Shown piece by piece: positions 57,478-64,000 of a stretch of DNA of 64,000 nucleotides; the first letter of the stretch is position 1; the number at the start of each line of letters is the position of its first letter. The translations under genes were made by a program, and so were the position numbers. The notes below the pieces were generated by a model. The model saw nothing but the letters and a program-made list of their open reading frames with translations. It was not told the DNA's origin and searched no databases. Origin of the DNA: Actinomadura sp. J1-007 (GTDB lineage: Bacteria; Actinomycetota; Actinomycetes; Streptosporangiales; Streptosporangiaceae); NCBI RefSeq assembly GCF_009793335.1, contig NZ_WING01000002.1, forward strand, positions 1,488,001-1,552,000, read 5' to 3'.

Positions 57478-57894
57478 GGGCTTGACGGCGCCGAGCGCGG
57501 TCATGAGGCCGAGGGCGTCGGACACGACCCAGTACTCGGCGAGCCTTCCGTCGCGGACGCGGAAGATGTCCTGGCCGGTGAACGCGATGGGCGTTCCGGG
57601 CGCGGCGGTGGCGCCGGGGATCCCCTCGCGGTACGCGCCGTGGAAGGTCCAGCGGGCCGCGACCATGCCGTCGCCGACGACCGGGCCGACGTCCAGGGTG
57701 TTGCGGATGTCGTCGAAGACCGCGTGGGACTGGCGGACCTGCTCGACGAAGCCGTCCGGGCCGTGCACCTCGCGTTCCGGCCAGTGCCCGAGCGCGTCCG
57801 GGGCGAGGATCTCGTCCGCGACGGCGAAGTCGCCGTGCCACAGGTCGAACAGCCAACGGCGGTAGAGCGTCTCGATCGGGTTCATGGACCCCAT
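57478..57894 (-). CDS. SnoaL/NTF2-like polyketide cyclase-fold protein
   Basis: About 138 residues from ATG 57894 (MGSMNPIETLYRRW); ATG 57885 is an alternative. The cone-shaped alpha+beta fold is suggested by LYRRWLFDLWHGDFAVADEILAPDALGHWP, DIRNTLDVGPVVGDGMVAARWTFHGAYREG and FTGQDIFRVRDGRLAEYWVVSD. Members include ester cyclases and many unassigned proteins. It follows the TetR gene by about 25 nt on the same strand, so the two are probably cotranscribed. Confidence 0.85.
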
Positions 57895-57901
57895 GGTGCG
57901 T

Positions 57902-57919
57902 ACGCGTACGCTTAATGTC
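57902..57919 (-). promoter_or_regulatory. TTGACA with GCGTACGCGTACGC palindrome before the SnoaL-like gene
   Basis: On the minus strand TTGACA (57914-57919) is followed by a GCGTACGC-type palindrome just before the start codon. It lies at the end of tetR and could be both an internal promoter and a TetR operator. No -10 box at normal spacing was found. Confidence 0.35.
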
Positions 57920-58670
57920 AAACGCCGGTGCCGTCCGGCCCGGCCATGGCGTCCACCAGCGCGTTCACCAGCGTGGCGAGATCGTCGCGGAACCGGTCGC
58001 GGCGGTCGGGCGCCGTCCAGTACGCGCCGAGCGCGGCGAGCGTCGGGTACACGGCCGGATCCGCGGCGGCGGGCACGCTCACCTGACGCTCCACCCGCCC
58101 GGCCCCCGGCCCGTCCCCGGAAGCGGGGGCCGTGCCCCCGGCTCCGGCCGCCCGTTCGCGCTCGGGCCCTTTCCCACCCGGCTGGTCCCCGGCGGGCTGC
58201 GTGCCACCAGGTTTTCCGTCGCGGGGCTTGTCGGCGGGGGACGCGGCGCGGGCGGTGCGCTGGACGAGGTCGCCGATGATGAGGTTCCAGGCGATGCGGT
58301 TGGCGTCGGCGGCCTGCGGGAGGGTGAGGCCGCAGTCGAGCCAGGCGGCGTAGACGTCCTCCAGCAGCCACAGGATGGAAGGGGCCATCAGGTCGCCCTT
58401 GGCCAGCACGTCCACGATCCAGGGATGGGCGCCGAGTTCGTCGTGCTGCCAGGTCAGCAGCGCGAGCAGGCGCGCCCGGGGCGGGGCCGGGGGATCGGGG
58501 CGGGGCAGCCCGGCCACGACCCGTTCCATCAGCAGCGTGAGCAGCTCGTCCTTGTCGCGTACGTGCCGGTAGATACTCATGGGCGCGCTGCCCAGCGCGT
58601 CGGCGACACGGCGCATGGACAGCGCGTCGCCGCCTTCGCGGGTGACGATCTCCAGCGCGGCGTCCACCAC
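57918..58670 (-). CDS. TetR/AcrR-family regulator (start uncertain)
   Basis: The helix-turn-helix is clear (RVVDAALEIVTREGGDALSMRRVADALGSAPMSIYRHVRDKDEL). GTG 58670 would cut off helix 1; the same frame continues upstream with RGRPARLSRER, as expected for TetR, through a long basic/acidic stretch but without a start codon. A GTG near 59026 in another frame plus one missing base near 58985 would supply a start and a disordered N-terminus of about 115 residues. The ligand domain is split by an insert of about 55 residues (DKPRDGKPGGTQPAGDQPGG onward). It probably controls itself and the SnoaL-like gene. Confidence 0.78.
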   Translation of the reverse strand: MVDAALEIVTREGGDALSMRRVADALGSAPMSIYRHVRDKDELLTLLMERVVAGLPRPDPPAPPRARLLALLTWQHDELGAHPWIVDVLAKGDLMAPSILWLLEDVYAAWLDCGLTLPQAADANRIAWNLIIGDLVQRTARAASPADKPRDGKPGGTQPAGDQPGGKGPERERAAGAGGTAPASGDGPGAGRVERQVSVPAAADPAVYPTLAALGAYWTAPDRRDRFRDDLATLVNALVDAMAGPDGTGV

Positions 58671-59157
58671 CCGTTCACGCGAGAGCCGAGCCGGACGCCC
58701 CCGCGTCCCCTTACCCCTCGCGGTACCGCGCGTCGCCTCGCCCTTCCCGGCGCCGCGCGTCTTTTTGTCTCTCCCGGGCGTCCGTTCCCCTCGACCGGCG
58801 GGGACATCACGCCCGCCTTGGGCACGCTTCCCGCGTCCGTCGCCGTCGCCGTCGTCGCGGCCGGGACCGTCGCTCTGCGCCTGGTCGTCACCGGGCTGGA
58901 CGGCGGCGGCAGGGGCCTGGCCGGTGTCCGCGGGGGCGGTCTCGGCGGAGGTGTCGGCGGTGTCGCCGGTGGCGTTCTCGCGGCCGGCGCCGGGGGTGGC
59001 GCTTGCGGGACGACGGATTCGTTCACGTTCAGAAGTCTGTCATCGCGCCCCGTACGACCCGCGCCGCGGGCCGCATCCGCCATGCCGCGCCCGCGGGCGC
59101 ATCCGCCGGGCCGTGCGGACGCCGGTGGCTCGGCGGCCTCTAGACTCGGGGGACACC

Positions 59158-59784
59158 ATGCGCATGATCAAGGAAGCGGGCTCGCGGGAGCTGGAGATCC
59201 GCCGGTCCCGGTTCGTCTGCACGCTCGCCCGCGTCCGCGACGAGGCCGAGGCGGTGGAGTTCATCGCGCGGCACCGCAGGGCCCACCGCGACGCGACCCA
59301 CAACTGCACCGCGTACGTGGTGGGCGAACGCGGCGAGATCACCAAGAGCAGCGACGACGGCGAACCGGCCGGTACCGCGGGCATCCCCATGCTGGAGGTC
59401 CTCGTCCGACGCGGCCTGACCGGCGTGGTCGCCGTGGTGACCCGCCACTTCGGCGGGGTGAAGCTCGGCGCGGGCGGCCTGGTGCGCGCGTACGGGCAGG
59501 CCGTCGCGGGCGCGGTCGACGCGGTCGGGGTGGTGGAGCTGCGGCCGGTCGTGACGGTGACGGTCGGCCTCGACCACGCGCTGGCCGGCCGGTTCCTGGG
59601 CGACCTGCACGGACGCGGCGCGCATCCGTCCGACGTGCGGTACGGGGACGAGGTGCAGGCCGACGTCCCGGTCCCGCTCGCGGACCTGGTGGACTTCGAG
59701 GCGTGGGCCGCCGAGGCCACCGCGGGCCGCGCCCGCCTGCGGCGCGGCGCCGCAGGCCACATCGAGATCCCCGTCCAGGAGTGA
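59158..59784 (+). CDS. YigZ/IMPACT-family protein
   Basis: 208 residues from ATG 59158; a second ATG (59164) is two codons on. The IMPACT N-terminal fold is shown by RRSRFVCTLARV, THNCTAYVVGE, SSDDGEPAGTAGIPMLEVL and VTRHFGGVKLGAGGLVRAY. The C-terminal domain (about residues 145-205) is the usual DUF1949 type. In E. coli YigZ is linked to translation or peptide metabolism; the function remains unclear. Confidence 0.92.
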   Translation: MRMIKEAGSRELEIRRSRFVCTLARVRDEAEAVEFIARHRRAHRDATHNCTAYVVGERGEITKSSDDGEPAGTAGIPMLEVLVRRGLTGVVAVVTRHFGGVKLGAGGLVRAYGQAVAGAVDAVGVVELRPVVTVTVGLDHALAGRFLGDLHGRGAHPSDVRYGDEVQADVPVPLADLVDFEAWAAEATAGRARLRRGAAGHIEIPVQE

Positions 59785-59950
59785 CCGCACCGACAACGCC
59801 GTACGAGGGCCGTCGCTCCCCGTGCTCGGCACCGGCAAGGAGGCGGGCGAACGGCAGGACCGGCGCACCGCCCCGGACGGCTCCCTGAGCCTGCTGAAAC
59901 TGCTGAAACTGCTGGTCTCGATGCCGCACGATGCTGCGCACAAGTCACGG

Positions 59951-59994
59951 GCGCATGGGCGCATAGGCGCATGGGCGCATAGGCGCATGGGCGC
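59951..59994. repeat. 8-bp alternating tandem repeat
   Basis: GCGCATGG and GCGCATAG alternate five times, then a partial GCGC. Confidence 0.85.
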
Positions 59995-60343
59995 TGCGGG
60001 GACGGCCCAGCCGGGACGATCGACCGCAGCGCCGGATACGCCGCCGAGTTGGTGTGGACGGCGCGTTCAAGCGCGTTCGCGCGGAGTGCGCTTGCGCGGA
60101 ACGCGGAAGGCGATTCCTGAAGCGCTCGCGGGGGAGGCGGCGGCGTTCAGGGGCGCTTATGTGGCGCGTTCGCGCGGAGTGCGGTGTCCCAGCGCGTTCG
60201 TGTGGACGGCGGCGTTCAGACGCGTTCGCGTGGCTCGTTTGGCCGGAGTACGGAGGGCGGCGCTCAAGCGCGTTCCGTGAAGTCGGGGATCGGGTGCGTT
60301 TACGTGGAGTGCCGGCTCGGGTGGCTGCGGGCGGCGCTGCGGC

Positions 60344-60480
60344 GATCTGCCGGGGCGTTCCGGCGGACGCGTTGTCGCGAACGGGCCGGGGAGGGCGGTT
60401 GCTTGGGTACGCGGCGGCGAGCGCTGCGGGGGCGATGGTGGTCTGCCAGGTCGTTCTGGCAGGCGCGTTGTCGCGAACGC
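60344..60480. repeat. 41-bp imperfect direct repeat
   Basis: 60344-60384 and 60440-60480 align over 41 nt with about seven mismatches. The invariant core GCGTTGTCGCGAACG contains the palindrome TCGCGA. The copies are 96 bp apart. Confidence 0.7.
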
Positions 60481-60695
60481 GTTCTTGGGCGCCGTGCCCG
60501 ATGGGCCGTACGGCGGTGAGGGCCTGAAGGGACGACGGTGGCCGTTCGAACGGTGAAGGCGCGGGAAGCCGGGCGGCTCCAAGGTCGTCCGCGCGGGCGG
60601 GATGGCGCGGTGGAGATCGACGGCGGCGGTGGGAAGGTCCGGGTCTTCGTCTTCGACGTCGGCTGCGTGAGGCGGGGGTCAGCCGGAAGCCGGGG

Positions 60696-61672
60696 TCAGG
60701 TGGAAGCGGCGAGGACGACGGAGTCGGCGGTGGCGGCGGGTGCGGCGGTCGGGGCGGCGGGGATACGGGAACGGAGGCGGAGGCGGCGGAGCATTCGGGC
60801 GTCGGTGAAGCCGACGGCGTGGGCGGCGGCCTCGACGGTGGTGCCTTGGCCGATGAGGCGCTCGGCGTGTTCGAGGCGGAGCTCCTGCTGGTAGCGCAGG
60901 GGGGTGAGGCCGGTCGCGGCGGTGAACCTGCGGGTCAGGGTTCGTTCGCTGACGCCCGCGGCGGCGGCCAGGTCGGTGAGCCGCAGCGGGGAGGTGTAGC
61001 GGGCGTCGATGAGGTCCTGGGCGCGGTGGACGGCGTCGCTGAGGTGCGCGCGGTGACGCAGCATCGCCCCGGCCTGCGGCGCGTCGCCGTTGCGGCGGGC
61101 GTAGACGACCATGGCGCGGGCGGTGCGGGCGGCGGTCGCGGGTCCGTGCCGGGCGGCCACCAGGTGCAGCGCGAGATCGATGCCGCTGGCGATGCCCGCC
61201 GAGGTGACCACACGGTCGTCGGTGACGTACAGGACGTCGCGTACGACGGTGGCGCTGCGGTGGTGGCGCGCCAGGTCGTCCTGGAGTTCGTGGTGGGTGG
61301 TGCAGCGGCGGCCGTCCAGCAGCCCGGCCTGGCCGAGGGCGAACGCGCCGGCGCAGACGCTCGCGACCAGGCCGCCCGCCGCGTGGTGCGCGGCGATGCG
61401 GCGGGCGGTGGCCGGGGCGACGACGGGGCGGGCGGGTGCCCGGGGGCTCGCCGCCAGCCGGGGACCACGACGATGTCGCCGGCGCCGAGCGCGGGCCAGT
61501 GCGTGGAGGCCCGCAGGGTCAGGCCCTGCGCGCTCGGCACGTCCGCCCGCTCGGACACGTGGCACAGCTCGTACGGGTGGCCGAGCCCGGCGGCCGTGGA
61601 GAACACCTGGGCGGGCCCCGCCAGGTCGAGCAGGTGCACGCCGGGGACGAGCGCGAAGACGATGCGGGTCAC
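60696..61672 (-). CDS. GlxA-family transcriptional regulator, DJ-1/PfpI + AraC HTH (frameshifted)
   Basis: Starts at GTG 61672 (VTRIVFALVPGVHLLDLAGPAQVF). The DJ-1/PfpI-like domain includes SVCAGAFALGQAGLLDGRRCTTHHE. The AraC HTH begins RLTDLAAAAGVSERTLTRRFTAATGLTPLRYQQELRLEHAERL. One missing C near 61444 is repaired, giving WRRAPRAPARPVVAPATA. The end deviates: after VGFTDARM the second HTH helix dissolves into Arg- and Ala-rich sequence ending SVVLAAST, so DNA binding may be altered or another break may be hidden. It lies 7 nt after the isochorismatase gene. Confidence 0.83.
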
Positions 61673-61679
61673 GATCCGG

Positions 61680-62278
61680 TCAGCCTACCGGCCTCCGCGC
61701 GGGCGCCAGGTCGTCCACCGACGCGAGCGTCGCGAACCGTCCGGCCAGGGCGTACTCGGTGCGGTCGATGACCGCCCGACCGGCAGGGTGCGGGGGTCGG
61801 CGAGGACCTCGGCGAGGGGCCGGTCCGGCGGGGCGTCGCGGTGCGGGATCGGGAACGTCGCGGTCGCGTCCGTCACGAACGTCACCTGGAACCCGAGGTC
61901 GGCGGCCAGCCGCGCGGTGGTCTCGCAGCACTGCTCGGTCTGGATCCCGCAGATCACGACCTCCCGGACGCCGGCGGCGGTGAGCGTGCGGTGCAGCGAG
62001 GTGGTGGTGAACGCGTTGCGGGAGGTCTTGACCAGGACGGGTTCGCCGTCGGCGGGGTCCAGGCCGTCTATGAGCCGCACGTGCCCGAGCGGCGGGTCGA
62101 ACGGGGTGCCCGACCCGGGCTCGGCGTGCAGGACCCACACGACCAGGTCCCCGGCGGCGCGCGCGGCGTCCACCAGCCGCGCCGCCTTGTCCGCGACGCC
62201 GGGGTCCGACACCGCCTCCCAGGCCGGGCGGCGCCGGAACGACTCCTGGACGTCGATGACGAGAAGTGCTCTGTCCAT
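61680..62278 (-). CDS. Isochorismatase-family cysteine hydrolase (frameshifted)
   Basis: 199 residues after repair of one missing G near 61782, giving RTLPVGAVIDRTEYALAGRFATL. The catalytic Asp is in LLVIDVQESF, Lys in VLVKTSRNAF and Cys in CGIQTEQCCETTARLA. The family includes nicotinamidases and isochorismatases; substrates vary. It is the first gene of a two-gene unit with GlxA. A link to menaquinone (isochorismate) metabolism is possible but not supported by proximity or a shared operator. Confidence 0.87.
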
Positions 62279-62395
62279 GACCCGATCGTGCCGTCCCGGA
62301 CCGCTCGCGGGCAGACACGATCGCGCCTCCTCCCGGACCGATCCGGTCACATTTTGGAGGCTTCGTCCCTCCGGGGCGGGGCGGCCGCTGGGCCG

Positions 62396-62443
62396 GGACC
62401 CCACGCCGGACCCCACGCCGGGGCCCACGCCGGGACCCACGCC
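62396..62443. repeat. 12-bp tandem repeat array
   Basis: GGACCCCACGCC occurs twice exactly, then GGGGCCCACGCC and GGGACCCACGCC, in the 257-nt gap between the LysR gene and the hydrolase start. Confidence 0.85.
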
Positions 62444-62535
62444 GCGTCCCGTCGCGTCCCCGTCGCGTGCCGCCGTGTGCGCCGTCTCGCACCGTGTGCG
62501 CCGGGGCCGGCTGTGCTCGCCGCGCGGGCCGTTCG

Positions 62536-63432
62536 TCAGCGCTTCTCTTGGGGGTCGCCGTTGATCCAGTCCCAGCCGGTGATCGTGGTGCGCATCAGCC
62601 GGGCGGCGGTCGACAGGTGGCTGTCGGCGCCCCAGTACAGGGTGACCGTGCGGCGGCAGTCGGGGCTGTCGACGGACATCCAGGCGACGGGGGCGCGCGT
62701 GGCGCTGCGGCGCGCGAAGGCGGGCACGAGGCCGATGCCGAGTCCAGCGCTGATCAGGTCGGCGATGGAGCTGTGCTCGTCGCTCTCGCAGACGATCCTC
62801 GGGGTGAGCCCGCGGGCGGCGAAGAGCCGTTCGAGCAGCCGCCGCGCCCAGTGCCCCTTGCGGGCGGTGACGAACGGCTGGTCGGCCAGCTCGTCGATGG
62901 TCACGGACGTACGGCCCGCGAGCGGGTGGTCCAGGGGCGTGCACGCCCCCACCGCCTCGTCGAACAGCCGCGCGGACGCCAGCCCCTCCGCGTGGATCGG
63001 CTGCGAGGCGACGCACAGGTCCACCTCCTGCGCGCGCAGGCGGCGGGCCATGTCCTCCGGCGGCGACCACTGGAGCTCGGTGTCGACGGTGGGGTGGGCG
63101 CGCTTGTAGGCGGCCAGCGGCCCGGTGAGGGTCAGGAAGGTCTCCGACGCCAGCCGAACCGTGCCAAGGCCCCGGCTGGTGGACTCGGCGACGGCGCGCC
63201 GTCCCGCGTCGAGCTCGCCGAGGGCGCGTTCGACGTGCTCGCGGAAGATCCTGCCCGTGTCGTTCAGCCGGAGCCGCCCGCCCCGGTCGAACAGCGGCAC
63301 GCCCAGCTCGCCCTCCAGCCGCGCGATGGTACGGCTCAGCGACGGCTGGGCGATGTGCAGCTCCTCGGCCGCCCGGCTGAGGTGCTCCAGCCGCGCCACC
63401 ACGAGGAACTGCTTGAGCGAGTTCAGATCCAT
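62536..63432 (-). CDS. LysR-family transcriptional regulator
   Basis: 298 residues from ATG 63432 (MDLNSLKQFLVVARLEHLSRAAEEL). The HTH reads HLSRAAEELHIAQPSLSRTIARLEGELGVPLFDR. The effector domain has VRLASETFLTLTGPLAAYK, DEHSSIADLISAGLGIGLVP and a basic C-terminus. It is divergent from the NTF2-like gene at 63515, the classical layout for a LysR activator and its target. Confidence 0.92.
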   Translation of the reverse strand: MDLNSLKQFLVVARLEHLSRAAEELHIAQPSLSRTIARLEGELGVPLFDRGGRLRLNDTGRIFREHVERALGELDAGRRAVAESTSRGLGTVRLASETFLTLTGPLAAYKRAHPTVDTELQWSPPEDMARRLRAQEVDLCVASQPIHAEGLASARLFDEAVGACTPLDHPLAGRTSVTIDELADQPFVTARKGHWARRLLERLFAARGLTPRIVCESDEHSSIADLISAGLGIGLVPAFARRSATRAPVAWMSVDSPDCRRTVTLYWGADSHLSTAARLMRTTITGWDWINGDPQEKR

Positions 63433-63475
63433 GACGGCCCATGCCCCCACGCGCATAACCGGATAGCGATAGTGG

Positions 63476-63507
63476 TCTTGGACAAGATAACCGACGAGCC
63501 ATAGTGT
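63476..63507 (+). promoter_or_regulatory. Leaderless promoter and operator of the NTF2-like gene
   Basis: TTGGAC (63478-63483) and TAGTGT (63502-63507) are 18 nt apart, and 7 nt separate the -10 box from GTG 63515. An inverted repeat TCTTG-GA-CAAGA (63476-63487) covers the -35 box. A direct repeat ATAACCG occurs at 63455 and 63487. LysR binding at these sites is likely. Confidence 0.6.
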
Positions 63508-63514
63508 CGGGCGC

Positions 63515-64000
63515 GTGAGAAGCCAGGGTTCCGCTGGGGAAGGGCAGGCAGGGATGGCGATGCCCACGCAACGCGAGACGGACGAAGCCGAGATCCGCCG
63601 GCAGGTCGACAAGATCATCGAAGGTATCCGGGCCAAGGACCTCGACGGCCTGCGGCAGGCGTACGCACCGGACGTGGTGTCGTTCGACGTCGAGCCCCCG
63701 CTCCAGCACGTGGGCATAGACGCAAAGCTCAAGAACTGGTCGAACGTCTTCGCGTTCTTCGAGGAGGTGTCCTACGAGCTCCGCGACCTGGTCCTCACCG
63801 TCGGCGACACCGTGGCGTTCGGGCACGCCTTCGGCCGTCTCAGCGGCACCCTGAAGGACGGGCCGGCGACGAACGGCATGTGGGTCAGGGCCACGTTCGG
63901 CTTCCGCAAGACCGACGGCACCTGGCTGGTCACCCACGACCAGGTCTCGGTGCCGTTCGACATCACCACCGGCAAGGGCGTAACCGACCTCCACCCTTGA
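63515..64000 (+). CDS. SnoaL/NTF2-like (DUF4440-type) protein
   Basis: 161 residues from GTG 63515, chosen because a well-spaced promoter makes that codon the transcription start; an ATG at about residue 14 is an alternative. The fold is suggested by EAEIRRQVDKIIEGIRAKDLDGLRQAYAPDVVSFDVEPP, VGDTVAFGHAFGRLSGTLKD and FGFRKTDGTWLVTHDQVSVPFD. This matches the SgcJ/EcaC and DUF4440 group of small isomerase- or cyclase-like proteins. The stop is the last codon of the window, so the gene is complete. Confidence 0.88.
   Translation: MRSQGSAGEGQAGMAMPTQRETDEAEIRRQVDKIIEGIRAKDLDGLRQAYAPDVVSFDVEPPLQHVGIDAKLKNWSNVFAFFEEVSYELRDLVLTVGDTVAFGHAFGRLSGTLKDGPATNGMWVRATFGFRKTDGTWLVTHDQVSVPFDITTGKGVTDLHP

Larger units (their letters stand above)
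59785..60695. other. 911-nt gene-free region rich in degenerate repeats
   Basis: No frame here looks like protein on either strand. It begins with CTGCTGAAA repeats (59891-59914) and a GCGCATGG/GCGCATAG array (59951-59994). Diverged units follow with GTGTGGACGGCG and CGCGTTCGCG (60053-60275), then a 41-bp direct repeat (60344-60384 and 60440-60480). It looks like expanding and decaying repeats between the YigZ and GlxA genes. Confidence 0.6.

Noticed and set aside
60157-60582. Minus-strand frame with duplicated FATTR-PERPGR segments
   Set aside because: The apparent protein repeat comes from the 41-bp DNA repeat. Composition is Pro/Arg-rich with no start signal.
61680-62278. Isochorismatase homologue as part of the menaquinone or siderophore pathway
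   Set aside because: The family is broad, the gene pairs with a GlxA regulator, and no TTGAAC palindrome or siderophore genes are nearby.
1-64000. CRISPR arrays, insertion sequences, prophage or integrative elements
   Set aside because: The repeats are short tandem arrays without spacers of constant length, and no transposase, integrase or att-like duplication was found.

Overview
The window is very GC-rich chromosomal DNA with strong third-position G/C bias. Its gene content is typical of a soil actinomycete: a principal-type sigma factor with a Lys/Ala-rich N-terminus, a menaquinone pathway, a DrrAB-like exporter, an AraC/GlxA regulator and many leaderless genes. The style fits Streptosporangiales/Thermomonosporaceae (Actinomadura-like), but that placement is inference. 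I see no rRNA, tRNA, CRISPR array, prophage or insertion sequence.

Layout. 1-6281 is a nitrite-assimilation and siroheme block: a partial FAD/BFD oxidoreductase, nirB, nirD, a HemD-like protein with a winged-helix tail, and a CbiX-like chelatase, mostly with overlapping ends. 6322-10872 holds a small secreted protein, a MarR regulator divergent from a DrrAB-like ABC exporter, and a secreted phytase-like esterase. 10917-16507 is mostly secreted or signalling: a PQQ-type beta-propeller, an orphan LytTR protein, a type-B carboxylesterase, a RibD-like reductase and two coupled small secreted proteins. 16715-19360 carries a sigma-70 factor and a CDF cation transporter. 19454-24506 is the menaquinone locus, menE divergent from menBCD; an isochorismate synthase at 32248-33481 completes the early steps.

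24555-31213 contains an MFS exporter, a tyrosine phosphatase, a fatty-acid desaturase, an Nei-type glycosylase and a KhtTU-like K+/H+ antiporter pair. 31526-35315 has a methyltransferase relic, the isochorismate synthase, BioY and a spermidine-synthase-like protein. 35450-42883 has an SDR and then a run of tightly packed genes: epimerase, GT2, TIGR04282-type transferase, methyltransferase, sulfite-oxidase-like membrane protein, small membrane protein and GT-C-like protein. 42957-46729 has an unknown protein, DoxX and an ABC exporter. 46806-51437 is a divergent acyl-chain cluster: KAS III, malonyltransferase-like and acyl-CoA dehydrogenase/oxidase. The rest holds TerD, RidA, GNAT, FadD, a HAD phosphatase, SnoaL/NTF2 proteins, TetR, YigZ, an isochorismatase-GlxA pair and a LysR/NTF2 divergent pair.

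Two points govern how to read the annotation. First, about 35 frame breaks interrupt otherwise well-conserved proteins. Almost all are repaired by adding one base to a G or C run, so I treat them as sequence errors and give each gene its full span. The methyltransferase at 31526-32003 also lacks an internal block and looks truly broken. Second, at least eight genes have a TAnnnT hexamer 6-7 nt before the start codon, so leaderless transcription appears common. The most promising regulatory signal is an inverted repeat, TTGAAC-N2-GTTCAA, twice between menE and menB and once at the isochorismate synthase promoter.
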